Counted from the stretch's first letter, positions 24,159 through 34,817 are shown. The stretch: DNA of 42,098 nt from Enterococcus sp. PF1-24 (GCF_029893325.1 NZ_JARXWL010000026.1:1-42098); one strand, 5' to 3'. Notes: a model not told the origin generated them from the letters alone. Program-made: numbers and translations.

Positions 24159-24926
24159 ATGCTTTTTTTAGATTATATTCCTGAATTAAATCCACTAGAG
24201 TATGAAATTTATCATTATGTTGCGAATAATTTAAAGACAGTTTCTTTTATGCGCATTAGAGATTTGGCGGAAGGAACTCATACTAGCACCGCTAGTATCC
24301 AACGCTTCTGTCATAAATTTGAATGTAATGGCTTTTCTGAATTTAAAGTAAAATTGCAATTATATGCAGATTCTCTTCAAAAAGCGCAAGTTGCTGATGT
24401 TGATGAAACGCAATACATTCATTTTCTTGAACGAATCAACGAACCTTTTTTAAGGGATAAAATTGAAAAAGCAGTAGATATTTTAACTGATAAAGGCTTG
24501 GTCTTATTTTTAGGGTCTGGGTCATCTGAGATGATTGCAGGTTATGGAACACTTTATTTTACTAATTTATCACAAACAGCGTTGCGCATTGAAGATCCTT
24601 CTAACTATCCAATTGAATGGTTTCCTGACGATGTGCTTGCCAACACTTGTGTGATTGCATTATCAGTAACTGGTGAAACCAAAGAAATTATTCATTATAT
24701 TAAGCGTTTAAACACTAAAAAATGTTCAATCATTTCAATTACTAACAGTGATAGTTCCACTATTAGTCGGATGTCGGATTTAAATATTCCTTATACGATT
24801 AACCGTGAAACAATTTACAAAACAAGTGATAACCACGATAAAACTATTGAACTTACGTCACAACTACCAGCTCTTTTTCTGATTGAAAAAATAGCCAAAC
24901 GTTTGCGGTTAAGAAGAAATATTTAA
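24159..24926 (+). CDS. RpiR-family transcriptional regulator (HTH plus SIS)
   Basis: A 255-aa MurR/RpiR-type regulator. An N-terminal HTH_6 domain (about 1-75, with the recognition segment TSTASIQRFCHK) is followed by a sugar-isomerase SIS domain (about 105-235, with FLGSGSSE and ALSVTGET) that senses a phosphosugar. It is divergent from the GH1-EIIC operon, so that operon is its probable target; activator or repressor cannot be told. GGGGAGG precedes the ATG. Confidence 0.9.
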   Translation: MLFLDYIPELNPLEYEIYHYVANNLKTVSFMRIRDLAEGTHTSTASIQRFCHKFECNGFSEFKVKLQLYADSLQKAQVADVDETQYIHFLERINEPFLRDKIEKAVDILTDKGLVLFLGSGSSEMIAGYGTLYFTNLSQTALRIEDPSNYPIEWFPDDVLANTCVIALSVTGETKEIIHYIKRLNTKKCSIISITNSDSSTISRMSDLNIPYTINRETIYKTSDNHDKTIELTSQLPALFLIEKIAKRLRLRRNI

Positions 24927-24962
24927 TGAGTACAAAGCAAAAAAATAAATAATGGCCGAATG

Positions 24963-25005
24963 GGCAGAAATGCATTTTTAGACAAATGTATTTCTGCCTA
25001 TTTTT
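24963..25005 (+). terminator. Intrinsic terminator after the RpiR gene
   Basis: A 15-nt arm (24963-24977) pairs with 24984-24998 with one mismatch, followed by TATTTTTG. Confidence 0.85.
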
Positions 25006-25030
25006 GTAAGGTGAGAAATACCTATCAAAA

Positions 25031-25043
25031 AAACACGAACATT
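25031..25043 (+). promoter_or_regulatory. PurBox (PurR site) of the purine permease gene
   Basis: AAACACGAACATT matches 11 of 13 positions of the lactic-acid-bacterial PurBox AWWWCCGAACWWT. Its central G (25037) lies 76 nt before the start site predicted from the promoter at 25078-25106, the distance known for PurR activation in Lactococcus. Confidence 0.6.
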
Positions 25044-25077
25044 GACTAATTAAATATAGTTTTTGTTTGTTTAATGG

Positions 25078-25106
25078 TTGTGTTTTGTCTGTTCTTTTCT
25101 TATAAT
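25078..25106 (+). promoter_or_regulatory. Promoter of the purine permease gene
   Basis: TTGTGT, a 17-nt spacer and a perfect TATAAT. The leader is about 147 nt. The 333-nt gap from 24927 to 25259 otherwise holds the terminator, the PurBox and the hairpin at 25203-25237; I see no purine-riboswitch core. Confidence 0.7.
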
Positions 25107-25202
25107 TTATGTTTGTGAGGTGGAAAATAACTAATTGCATTTATTCTTTTATTTTCACTTTATTAAAAAATGGCTTAAAAGCCTGTGATTAGACAAAAGG
25201 AG

Positions 25203-25237
25203 ACCATTTTCACTAGCTAAAGTTTCAGGGAAATGGT
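25203..25237 (+). other. Leader hairpin next to the permease ribosome binding site
   Basis: ACCATTT (25203-25209) pairs with AAATGGT (25231-25237), five bases before GAGGAGG at 25242-25248. The right arm contains an upstream in-frame ATG at 25233. It may affect translation; no known element is recognised. Confidence 0.35.
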
Positions 25238-25259
25238 GTATGAGGAGGAAAAAAGCATC

Positions 25260-26696
25260 ATGGAGAAGTTCTTTCATTTGAAAGAGAACAACACAACAGT
25301 TTCAACAGAATTTATGGCAGGGTTAACGACATTTTTTGCAATGAGTTATATTTTATTTGTAAACCCTAGCATTTTATCACAAGCAGGTATGCCATTTCAG
25401 GCAGTCTTCTTAGCAACTATTATTGCTTCTGTTATCGGTACTTTAGTGATGGGGCTATTTGCTAATGTTCCTTATGCCTTAGCACCAGGGATGGGCTTAA
25501 ATGCTTTCTTTACCTTTACAGTTGTATTTGGTTTAGGTTACACTTGGCAACAAGCTTTAGCGATGGTTTTCATTTGTGGCATGATTAATATTTTAATTAC
25601 TGTTACAAAAATTCGTAAAATAATTATTCATGCGATTCCTGATAGTTTACAACATGCAATTGGTGGCGGAATTGGGATTTTCGTGGCTTATGTTGGTTTG
25701 AAAAATGCAGGTTTATTAGCTTTTAGTGCAGATTCTTCAGCAATTACCAGTTCAACAATTGTTGGTGAAGAAATTGTTAGTGTTAATATGAATGGCGGCA
25801 TTGTGCCGGCGTTAGCTAACTTTGACAATGCACCGATTTTATTGGCGGTAATCGGCATGGCTTTAACAGCAACCTTAGTTGTTTTAAATGTTCGTGGTGG
25901 GATTTTAATTTCTATTATCGGCACAACTGTGATTGGGATTTTAATGGGTGTAGTTGATTTAAGCGCGATTAATTGGGTGGATAATTCAATTGGTAGCTCA
26001 TTTAAAGAATTAGGTACAACTTTTGGTGCAGCTTTTGGGCCTGAAGGGATGGTTTCTTTATTTAGTGATTCTTCTAAAATCCCACAAGTATTAATGACGA
26101 TTATTGCATTTAGTTTATCAGATACTTTTGATACAATCGGAACTTTCATCGGCACAGGTCGTCGTACAGGTATTTTCTCTAAAGAAGATGAAGATGCTTT
26201 GGATAACAGCAAAGGTTTTTCAACAAAAATGGATAAAGCTTTGTTTGCGGATGCTATCGCAACTTCTGTAGGGGCGATTTTCGGAACTTCTAACACGACA
26301 ACGTATGTTGAATCAGCAGCCGGAATTGGTGCTGGTGGTCGAACAGGGTTAACTTCTGTGGTTGTAGCAGGTTTATTTGCTTTAAGTAGTTTGTTTTCAC
26401 CACTAATTGCAATTGTTCCTAACCAAGCAACAGCGCCTGTTTTAGTGATGGTCGGCGTGATGATGATGGCTTCTTTCAAAGACATTGACTGGGCGGATTT
26501 AGAAGAAGCGATTCCAGCTTTCTTTGCTTCAATCTTTATGGGCTTGTGTTATAGCATTTCATACGGAATTGCAGCCGGTTTTATCTTCTTTGCGATTGTC
26601 AAAATTGCTAAAGGTAAAGCGAAGGAAATTTCACCGATTCTTTGGGTGGTTGACGGTCTGTTTATTTTAAACTTTGTCATTTTAGCGATTTTATAA
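25260..26696 (+). CDS. NCS2 family purine permease, AzgA/PbuG-like
   Basis: A 478-aa membrane transporter of the AzgA-like branch (guanine/hypoxanthine or adenine uptake). TTFFAMSYILFVNP and APGMGLNAFF near the N-terminus, GGGIGIFVAYVGL in the middle, SDTFDTIGTFIGTGRR near residue 290 and SNTTTYVESAAG near 350 are its hallmarks; about 12-14 membrane segments. ATG 25260 fits the family N-terminus MEKFFHLKE; an in-frame ATG at 25233 adds nine residues. PurR control is likely from the upstream PurBox. Confidence 0.92.
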   Translation: MEKFFHLKENNTTVSTEFMAGLTTFFAMSYILFVNPSILSQAGMPFQAVFLATIIASVIGTLVMGLFANVPYALAPGMGLNAFFTFTVVFGLGYTWQQALAMVFICGMINILITVTKIRKIIIHAIPDSLQHAIGGGIGIFVAYVGLKNAGLLAFSADSSAITSSTIVGEEIVSVNMNGGIVPALANFDNAPILLAVIGMALTATLVVLNVRGGILISIIGTTVIGILMGVVDLSAINWVDNSIGSSFKELGTTFGAAFGPEGMVSLFSDSSKIPQVLMTIIAFSLSDTFDTIGTFIGTGRRTGIFSKEDEDALDNSKGFSTKMDKALFADAIATSVGAIFGTSNTTTYVESAAGIGAGGRTGLTSVVVAGLFALSSLFSPLIAIVPNQATAPVLVMVGVMMMASFKDIDWADLEEAIPAFFASIFMGLCYSISYGIAAGFIFFAIVKIAKGKAKEISPILWVVDGLFILNFVILAIL

Positions 26697-26707
26697 TAAA
26701 AATAGTT

Positions 26708-26760
26708 AACTTCTCTATCACTGGCTGAAGCTATTGATGGAGAAGTTTTTTATTTTTTTA
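26708..26760 (+). terminator. Intrinsic terminator after the purine permease
   Basis: A stem of about 12 bp (26708-26720 with 26735-26747, one mismatch) followed by a long T-rich tail. Confidence 0.85.
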
Positions 26761-26770
26761 TGAAAAAATC

Positions 26771-26799
26771 TTGTCAGCATCCCTTAAACGTTTTAAACT
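26771..26799 (+). promoter_or_regulatory. Candidate promoter of the pmrA-like gene
   Basis: TTGTCA, a 17-nt spacer and TAAACT. The spacer holds the palindrome AAACGTTT, possibly a weak regulator site. Confidence 0.4.
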
Positions 26800-26833
26800 A
26801 TTAATAATGAAATAAAAAGGGATTAGGAAAAAG

Positions 26834-28075
26834 GTGAAGTGTAGTCTGGAAAGGGCTGAAAAAATTTTGAAGGTAAATTGGCGTAAGAATTTATGGATTT
26901 CGTGGGTAGGCTGTTTTTTTACAGGAAGTAGTTTTAGTTTGGTGATGCCTTTTATTCCTGTTTATATTGAACAATTGGGAACCCCTAAGGAGCAGGTGGA
27001 ATTATTTTCAGGTTTGGCGATTTCGGTTACGGCTTTAGCGGCGGCACTTATTTCACCAGTTTGGGGGAGTTTAGCTGATCGCAAAGGTCGTAAAATGATG
27101 ATGATCCGAGCAGCTGCGGGGATGACGATTACGATGGGCTCGTTAGCTTTTGTCCCTAATGTTTATTGGCTGTTGATTATGCGCTTTTTCACAGGGATTC
27201 TCTCTGGCTATATCCCTAATGCGACTGCGATGATTGCTTCGCAAGCACCAAGGGAAAAAAGCGGTTGGGCCTTAGGAACTTTATCAACCGGTTCGCTGGC
27301 GGGTTCTTTAATCGGACCTTTATTAGGTGGCGCTTTAGCAGAAACTTTTGGTATAGAGAATGTTTTTATTATTACTGGGGTGGTTTTATTTATTACCACA
27401 ATTTTAACGATTGTTTTGGTGAAAGAAGATTTTCAACCGGTTGAAAAGCATGAATTACTTTCGGTTAAAGAACTTTTTGGCAAAATTGAACAGCTACCCG
27501 TTTTAATCGGTTTATTTGTAACTACTTTAATTTTACAACTAGGCATTACCAGTATCAGCCCGATTTTAACTTTATATATTCGTAGTTTGCAAGGAGCGAC
27601 TAATAATATTTTATTTGTCAGTGGTCTGATTGTTTCGGTGGCAGGGATTTCGGCTGTTTTTTCTTCCCCTTTGTTAGGGGAATTAGGGGATCGTTTTGGG
27701 AGTCATAAGATTCTTTTAGCGGGTTTAGTGATGGCGTTTTTCTGTTATTTGCCGATGACTTTTGTAAAAACACCTTTTCAATTAGGCGTTTTGCGTTTTC
27801 TTTTAGGTTTTTCAACTGGCGCGCTGATGCCGTCTATTAATAATTTAATTGGTCAGTTGACGCCAACTGAGGGAGTTAGTCGGATTTATAGCTATAATCA
27901 AATGTTTAGTAATTTTGGGCAAGTTTTAGGGCCTTTAGTCGGTTCGACAGTCGCTCATCAAATGGGTTATCCTGCTGTCTTTTTAGTAACTAGTGGCTGT
28001 GTGCTTTGCAATATATTATTATCACTCTTCAATTTTAGAGGATTATTAAGAAAAAAAGAGACTGTCGGAAATTAA
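26834..28075 (+). CDS. MFS multidrug exporter, PmrA-like
   Basis: A 413-aa 12-helix drug:proton antiporter closely resembling pneumococcal PmrA. Signature segments: WGSLADRKGRKMMM (MFS motif A) near residue 80, FVPNVYWLLIMRF, GYIPNATAMIASQ, SGWALGTLSTG and GPLLGG (motif C of drug exporters) before residue 175, and FVSGLIVS in the second half. The start is GTG 26834 with AGGAA close by; TTG 26867 after GGAAAGGG is an alternative, giving a protein starting MKVNWRKN, like PmrA. Substrates are not predictable. Confidence 0.88.
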   Translation: MKCSLERAEKILKVNWRKNLWISWVGCFFTGSSFSLVMPFIPVYIEQLGTPKEQVELFSGLAISVTALAAALISPVWGSLADRKGRKMMMIRAAAGMTITMGSLAFVPNVYWLLIMRFFTGILSGYIPNATAMIASQAPREKSGWALGTLSTGSLAGSLIGPLLGGALAETFGIENVFIITGVVLFITTILTIVLVKEDFQPVEKHELLSVKELFGKIEQLPVLIGLFVTTLILQLGITSISPILTLYIRSLQGATNNILFVSGLIVSVAGISAVFSSPLLGELGDRFGSHKILLAGLVMAFFCYLPMTFVKTPFQLGVLRFLLGFSTGALMPSINNLIGQLTPTEGVSRIYSYNQMFSNFGQVLGPLVGSTVAHQMGYPAVFLVTSGCVLCNILLSLFNFRGLLRKKETVGN

Positions 28076-28092
28076 TTTTCCTCAGTCTCTTT
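28055..28092 (+). terminator. Intrinsic terminator overlapping the pmrA-like stop
   Basis: AAAGAGACTG (28055-28064) pairs with CAGTCTCTTT (28083-28092), and GGAAA with TTTCC inside. The left arm includes the end of the coding region. Confidence 0.82.
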
Positions 28093-28137
28093 AATTTAAC
28101 TGCTTTTCATTGAAAGAAAAGTCATTTTGCTTTATAT

Positions 28138-28332
28138 TTAAAGGTGCTTAGATGAAGTTTTTTTCGAACTAGGTTTAGCGACTTCGCCAATTAAAATCAC
28201 GACGATGCCTAAAATTAAAGAAACAACAGCTGTCGTAGCAGGGGTGTAAGTACTGGAAGTTAAAGCACCGCCTAAATAGCCAACGATTTGTCCTAACAAT
28301 AAGGCCCAAAAGATTGTTGTAAGATAACGCAT
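28138..28332 (-). CDS. DUF2929 family small membrane protein
   Basis: A 64-aa protein with two hydrophobic helices, matching the DUF2929 (YjzD-like) layout in which the N-terminus reads MRYL..IFWA; function unknown. The ATG at 28332 has AAGAGGTG 8 nt upstream; an earlier in-frame start would add 17 residues without support. It is divergent from dnaE. Confidence 0.78.
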   Translation of the reverse strand: MRYLTTIFWALLLGQIVGYLGGALTSSTYTPATTAVVSLILGIVVILIGEVAKPSSKKTSSKHL

Positions 28333-28521
28333 TAGTCTACACCTCTTTTCCAATAGTAAAGCCAATAGCTTGCTTACTATCATTTTTCTAACTTAGTTTA
28401 GCACAAATCAGCAAAAAATGAAAAAGATTTACAAAAAGTTTTCATAAAATTTTAAAAAAATAAATTTCAGTATTATAGATATTATAAAAATTAATGCTCT
28501 TGTAGCTAGAAAGGAAGCAAA

Positions 28522-31500
28522 ATGGCATTTCCGCAATTATATACAACTACTAATTATACCCTTTTGCAAAGTACCTTGCGGATTCCGCAATTTGTTGAAA
28601 CGGCTAAAACGCGAGGTTATCAGAGTCTGGGGATTACTGACCGAAATGTCCTTTCTGGTGTTTTAGAATTTTATCAGGCTTGCAAAAAAAATCAAATCCA
28701 ACCAGTCATTGGCTTACAGCTTGATTATCAAGTTGAAGATTTTGCCGAACCGCTTACTATTTTATTATATGCCAAAGATGAAATCGGCTACCGCAATTTA
28801 ATTCAGTTGTCTTCCTATAATATGACTCACAAAGAGCCGTTGTTTTTATTGGAACAAGCAAATCAACTGAACCATTTATATGGCGTTTTACCTGAAGAAA
28901 ATCAATTGCAGCATAGATTTGCAACGACTGACGCAGCGGAAGTTTTAGCTGAATATCGCACGTTAGCAGCTTTATTTGAAGAAAATTCCTTTTTTATCGG
29001 TTTGAGTCTATCTCATTTTGAAAAAAGCGCGGCTCCTTGGTTGCATTTTTTACAAGAAAATCAGCTGCCCCTTTTAGCTTTGCAAAATGTTAGTTATTTA
29101 GAGGCGGAAGAAGATTTCAGCTTGCGGGTATTACGTCATATTCAAGATGGCACAGTTTTCGAAGAAGATTTAAATAGTCTGGGAGAACTTCGTGGAGAAA
29201 ATTATTTGCGTAATGAAGCAATTATTGCAGATTTATTTAAGCAACAGCAAGTCACGGCTTTAAAAAATGCAGAAGCGCTAGTGGCTAATTGTCAATTTGA
29301 ACTGCCTTTAAATCAACAGTTGTTACCTCATTATCCTGTGCCAACAGAAGAAAGCTCAGGAGCATATTTACAACGTCTGTGCCAAAGCTGTTTGCCACAA
29401 CGGGTTGAAAATCTAACAGAAGAATATCAACAACGCTTGAATTATGAATTGGAAATTATTCATAAAATGGGCTTTGACGATTATTTTCTGATTGTTTGGG
29501 ATGTGTTAGATTACGCTCACCAAAATCAAATTGTCACTGGGGCGGGGCGAGGCTCAGCTGCCGGTTCTTTAGTGGCTTACGTTTTATCAATTACTGACGT
29601 GGACCCTTTGCAGTATGGTTTGTTATTTGAACGTTTTTTAAATCCAGAACGTTATACAATGCCCGATATTGATATCGACATTCCTGATAACAAGCGGGAG
29701 GTCATTTTAAAATATGTGCAAGAGAAATATGGTAAATACCATATGGCGCAAATCGCAACTTTTGGTACAATGGCAGCCAAAATGGTTTTACGAGATGTTG
29801 CGCGAGTTTTCGGACTCTCACAAAGTGAAGCAAACCTCTGGTCTAAAGCGATTCCTAATCGTTTGAAGATTACCTTAGCCGAAGCGGTTACTGAATCTAA
29901 TCAATTAAAACAGCTAACGGAGCAATCGGAAAAATATCGCTTATTGTTTCAAACGGCTTTACAATTGGAAGGTTTGCCCCGACATGTTTCCACTCATGCC
30001 GCTGGGGTAGTGATTAGCGATCAGGATTTGTTGAATTTTATTCCTTTGCAAGCGGGCTCTGATGATATTTTATTAACGCAGTTTACCATGAACGACGTGG
30101 AAGCTGTCGGCTTGTTAAAAATGGACTTTTTAGGTTTGCGTAATTTATCAATTATTGATAATACGCTACAAGGCATAAAAAAAGTCTATCAACAAAGCTT
30201 TGATTTCAAAAAAATTCCGCTAGATGATCCAGCGACCTTACAACTTTTCCAGCGAGGAGAAACCAGTGGTGTCTTTCAATTTGAATCAGCTGGGATTCGT
30301 AATGTTTTACGGCGCTTAGAGCCAAATAATATTGAAGATATTGCGGCCGTGAACGCCCTTTATCGTCCGGGTCCGATGCAAAATATTGATACTTTTATTC
30401 GTAGAAAAAAAGGCTTAGAAGCGATTCGTTATCCTGATGATAGTTTACAAGGAATTTTAGCCAATACATATGGAGTAATTGTTTATCAAGAGCAAGTTAT
30501 GCAAGTGGCTTCGCAGATGGCGGGCTTTAGTTATGGGCAAGCCGATATTTTACGAAGAGCTATGAGTAAAAAGAAAAAGTCAGTGTTAGATGAACAACGT
30601 AAGCTGTTTGTAGCGGGGGCTTTAACTAATGGTCACTCTGAAAAGCGTGCCAATGAGGTTTACGACTATATTGACCGCTTTGCGAACTATGGTTTCAACC
30701 GTTCCCACGCTTTCGCTTATTCTTTTGTCGGTTTTCAAATGGCCTATTTGAAAGTGCATTTCCCAGCGCCATTTTATACGGCGGTTTTACATTCGGTACG
30801 GCATAATCCTACGAAAATTAAAGAATATGTCAGCGAAGCACGCAAAAATAAAATCACCATTCTACCGCCAGCAATTAATCGCAGTAGTTATAGTTTTAAA
30901 ATTGTTGGCAAAGATCAATTGCTGTTTGGTTTCAGTTCATTAAAAGGCATTCGCCGTGATTTCATTAAAGAAATTATTGATGAACGCCAAGCAGAAGGGC
31001 CTTATCGTTCTTTTGATCAATTTCTGATTCGTATTCACAATCGTTGGTTGAAAAGGGAAAATATTGAACCATTAATTGCGATTGGTGTTTTTGATGAGTT
31101 AACGCCTAATCGTCGCCAGTTAATGCTGGATTTAGATGGCAAAATTCAAAATGTCTTATACAGTGGTGGCAGTATGGATTTGCTGGATATTATGACTTTA
31201 AAAAGTGAAGAGATGGCTGATTATGCTTTAGAGGAACGTTTGGCACTGGAAGAACAGTATTTAGGGGTTTATTTATCAGGGCATCCTAGCGAAAGTTATC
31301 CTAAACTGCGCCGCACCAAACAAGTGGCAACCGTAGCAGATCTTTTAAAAGGGGAAAAAACTAAGTTACTGCTATATATTAAAGACATTCGCGAAATTCG
31401 TACGAAAAAAGGCGAACAGATGGCCTTTTTAAAAGGTTCTGATAGCAGTGGTGAAATTTCCGTGACGATATTCCCTAAATTATATCGACAAGTTCGTGGC

Positions 31501-31857
31501 TCGATTCAGTTAAATAGTGTTTGCTATGTTGAAGGTAAAATTGAAGAAAGCAATTATAATCAGGAATTGCAGCTGTTAGCCGAACAAGTTGCTGACGCTA
31601 GTTTGTTGGAATCCCAGTTAACCGATCAAATTTGCTATTTAAAGGTGGTAACTGAGCAAGAGCAACCGGAAGTTTTACAAAATATTTTACAAATCATGAA
31701 AGATTCTCCTGGACCTATTCCGATTATTGTTTTATTTGAAAAAGATCGCCGCAAGGTTCAATTGGCTGAGGAGTATTGGGTAACCGATAGTCAGCAGTTG
31801 CAACAGCAATTAAAACAAATTTTAGGAGATGAAAACGTCGTCTTTGAAAAAAAATGA
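28522..31857 (+). CDS. dnaE: DNA polymerase III subunit alpha, DnaE
   Basis: A 1111-aa replicative polymerase of the DnaE1 type, the expected length. An N-terminal PHP domain (1-250) has lost its usual metal ligands: the HSDYS motif reads TTNYT, so no proofreading is expected. The palm holds GRGSAAGS and catalytic D382, D384 (in PDIDID) and D535 (in KMDFLGL). Helix-hairpin-helix segments and a C-terminal OB fold (about 945-1000, with KGEQMAFL) follow. In Firmicutes DnaE extends RNA primers before PolC takes over. AAAGGA precedes the ATG. No clear terminator lies before pfkA. Confidence 0.97.
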   Translation: MAFPQLYTTTNYTLLQSTLRIPQFVETAKTRGYQSLGITDRNVLSGVLEFYQACKKNQIQPVIGLQLDYQVEDFAEPLTILLYAKDEIGYRNLIQLSSYNMTHKEPLFLLEQANQLNHLYGVLPEENQLQHRFATTDAAEVLAEYRTLAALFEENSFFIGLSLSHFEKSAAPWLHFLQENQLPLLALQNVSYLEAEEDFSLRVLRHIQDGTVFEEDLNSLGELRGENYLRNEAIIADLFKQQQVTALKNAEALVANCQFELPLNQQLLPHYPVPTEESSGAYLQRLCQSCLPQRVENLTEEYQQRLNYELEIIHKMGFDDYFLIVWDVLDYAHQNQIVTGAGRGSAAGSLVAYVLSITDVDPLQYGLLFERFLNPERYTMPDIDIDIPDNKREVILKYVQEKYGKYHMAQIATFGTMAAKMVLRDVARVFGLSQSEANLWSKAIPNRLKITLAEAVTESNQLKQLTEQSEKYRLLFQTALQLEGLPRHVSTHAAGVVISDQDLLNFIPLQAGSDDILLTQFTMNDVEAVGLLKMDFLGLRNLSIIDNTLQGIKKVYQQSFDFKKIPLDDPATLQLFQRGETSGVFQFESAGIRNVLRRLEPNNIEDIAAVNALYRPGPMQNIDTFIRRKKGLEAIRYPDDSLQGILANTYGVIVYQEQVMQVASQMAGFSYGQADILRRAMSKKKKSVLDEQRKLFVAGALTNGHSEKRANEVYDYIDRFANYGFNRSHAFAYSFVGFQMAYLKVHFPAPFYTAVLHSVRHNPTKIKEYVSEARKNKITILPPAINRSSYSFKIVGKDQLLFGFSSLKGIRRDFIKEIIDERQAEGPYRSFDQFLIRIHNRWLKRENIEPLIAIGVFDELTPNRRQLMLDLDGKIQNVLYSGGSMDLLDIMTLKSEEMADYALEERLALEEQYLGVYLSGHPSESYPKLRRTKQVATVADLLKGEKTKLLLYIKDIREIRTKKGEQMAFLKGSDSSGEISVTIFPKLYRQVRGSIQLNSVCYVEGKIEESNYNQELQLLAEQVADASLLESQLTDQICYLKVVTEQEQPEVLQNILQIMKDSPGPIPIIVLFEKDRRKVQLAEEYWVTDSQQLQQQLKQILGDENVVFEKK

Positions 31858-31927
31858 TGTTTTCAAGAATTATTTCTATGATATTTTCATTTTTGGGCAT
31901 TCTGACCAAGACTTTTTTTGGCAATGG

Positions 31928-31936
31928 TGGTAAAAT
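31928..31936 (+). promoter_or_regulatory. Extended -10 of the pfkA-pyk operon
   Basis: TGGTAAAAT, an extended -10, stands about 70 nt upstream of pfkA. No good -35 is visible at the normal distance. Confidence 0.45.
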
Positions 31937-31971
31937 AGGACTCATGGTAAATTTTAAGTGAAAAATCCTGA

Positions 31972-32970
<999 letters not shown>

Positions 32971-33032
32971 TCTCGTTAGTTAAGCTTTATAGCTAAGAAT
33001 AGACAAAATTTGAATAGGAGCGTTTATTTGTA

Positions 33033-34799
33033 ATGAAAAAAACTAAAATCGTCAGTACGTTAGGTCCAGCAAGTAATTCAGTCGAAATTATTGCCCAGTT
33101 AATTGAATCTGGTGCCAATGTTTTCCGTTTTAACTTCTCTCATGGAGATCACGAAGAACAATTAGGCCGTATGAATATGGTTCGTGAAGCAGAAAGACAA
33201 ACTGGTAAAGGTGTTGCTATCTTACTAGATACTAAAGGTGCTGAAATCCGGACAACTGTTCAAGGTACTGAATCTGGTAAAATCGAATTTTCAATCGGTG
33301 ATATCGTACGTATTTCAATGGATGAAAACCATGTTGGTAGTCAAGAAAAAATTGGGGTAACTTACCCAGGTTTATATGATGATGTAAAAATCGGTGGTCA
33401 TGTGTTATTCGATGATGGCTTAATCGATATGAAAATCATTGAAAAAGATGCAGCGACTCGCGAATTAGTAACTGAAGTTCAAAATGCTGGTGTTTTAGGC
33501 TCTCGTAAAGGTGTTAACGCACCAGGCGTTTCTATTAGCTTACCTGGTATTACTGAAAAAGATGCTGATGATATTCGTTTTGGTTTAGCAAATGATATTG
33601 ACTTTATTGCTGCCAGCTTTGTTCGTAAAGCGCAAGACGTTTTAGAAATCCGTGAAATCTTAGAAGAAACAGAAATGACTCACGTTCAAATTATTTCTAA
33701 AATTGAATCACAAGAAGGTATCGAAAACATTGATGAAATTATCAAAGTTTCTGACGGTATCATGGTGGCTCGTGGTGACATGGGGGTAGAAATCCCTGCT
33801 GAATTAGTACCATTAGCACAAAAACGTATTATCAAAAAATGTAATTTAGCTGGTAAGAGCGTAATTACTGCAACACAAATGTTAGAATCTATGCAAAAAA
33901 ATCCTCGTCCAACACGTGCGGAAGCTTCTGACGTTGCCAATGCCGTATTTGACGGAACTGATGCAACAATGTTATCAGGGGAATCAGCAAATGGTGATTA
34001 CCCAGTAGCATCTGTAGCTACAATGGCTCGTATTGATATGGAAGCTGAAGAAGCATTGTCTGAAATGGGCACTTACCAAATCAATCAATTCAACAAAGCT
34101 GACGTAACTGAAACAATTGGTTTATCTGTAGCCCGGGCTGCTAAAAACTTAGGTGTTAAAACAATCGTTGCTGCGACTGAATCAGGCTACACAGCTAAAA
34201 TGATTTCAAAATATCGTCCAGATGCTGATATTTTAGCCGTAACTTTTGACGATCGTACAAAACGTGGTTTGATGTTAAACTGGGGTGTTTTCCCAACGGT
34301 TGCTGAAAAACCAACAACAACTGATGAAATGTTTGAATTAGCAACACAAAAAGCAGTTGAATTAGGTTTCGCTAAAGAAGGCGACTTGATTTTAATCACT
34401 GCCGGTGTACCAGTTGGTGAACGCGGTACAACTAACGTAATGAAAATTCAAATGGTAGGTTCTAAATTATTAGAAGCTCAAGGTGTTGGTGAAAAAGCGG
34501 TTGTCGGTCATGCAGTTGTAGCTAACAGCGCTGAAGAAGCAATTGCTAACGCGAAAGACGGCATGATTTTAGTTGTACCTACAACTGATAAAGAATATAT
34601 GCCAGCAATCGAAAAAGCTGCTGCTTTAATCGTTGAAGATGGTGGTTTAACTTCTCATGCTGCGGTTGTCGGCATTGCGAAAAACTTACCAGTTGTTGTG
34701 GGCGCTAAATCTGCTAGAACAACAATTGAAAATGGTGAATTATTAACTGTTGACCCTCGTCGTGGTATTGTATACCGTGGTGAAACAACAGCCATCTAA
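33033..34799 (+). CDS. pyk: Pyruvate kinase with C-terminal PEP-utiliser domain
   Basis: A 588-aa enzyme making pyruvate and ATP from PEP and ADP. The catalytic barrel has KIVSTLGP at 4-11, RFNFSHG, the active-site lysine in ISKIES and ATQMLESM. After the allosteric domain comes an extra module of about 110 residues with the TSHAAVV motif (H542), homologous to the phosphohistidine domain of PEP-utilising enzymes, a usual addition in Firmicutes. AGGAG is 13 nt before the ATG, slightly long. It is the last gene of the operon. Confidence 0.98.
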   Translation: MKKTKIVSTLGPASNSVEIIAQLIESGANVFRFNFSHGDHEEQLGRMNMVREAERQTGKGVAILLDTKGAEIRTTVQGTESGKIEFSIGDIVRISMDENHVGSQEKIGVTYPGLYDDVKIGGHVLFDDGLIDMKIIEKDAATRELVTEVQNAGVLGSRKGVNAPGVSISLPGITEKDADDIRFGLANDIDFIAASFVRKAQDVLEIREILEETEMTHVQIISKIESQEGIENIDEIIKVSDGIMVARGDMGVEIPAELVPLAQKRIIKKCNLAGKSVITATQMLESMQKNPRPTRAEASDVANAVFDGTDATMLSGESANGDYPVASVATMARIDMEAEEALSEMGTYQINQFNKADVTETIGLSVARAAKNLGVKTIVAATESGYTAKMISKYRPDADILAVTFDDRTKRGLMLNWGVFPTVAEKPTTTDEMFELATQKAVELGFAKEGDLILITAGVPVGERGTTNVMKIQMVGSKLLEAQGVGEKAVVGHAVVANSAEEAIANAKDGMILVVPTTDKEYMPAIEKAAALIVEDGGLTSHAAVVGIAKNLPVVVGAKSARTTIENGELLTVDPRRGIVYRGETTAI

Positions 34800-34817
34800 A
34801 CACTATCTTTAAAAGTG

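Noticed and set aside
25107-25259. Guanine or xanthine riboswitch in the permease leader
   Set aside because: No recognisable purine-riboswitch core or three-way junction, and no antiterminator/terminator pair; only a single hairpin is seen.
25688-26485. Long minus-strand open frame (265 codons) inside the purine permease gene
   Set aside because: It is antisense to a highly conserved permease; the low-complexity Ile/Pro/Lys composition is a codon-usage shadow.
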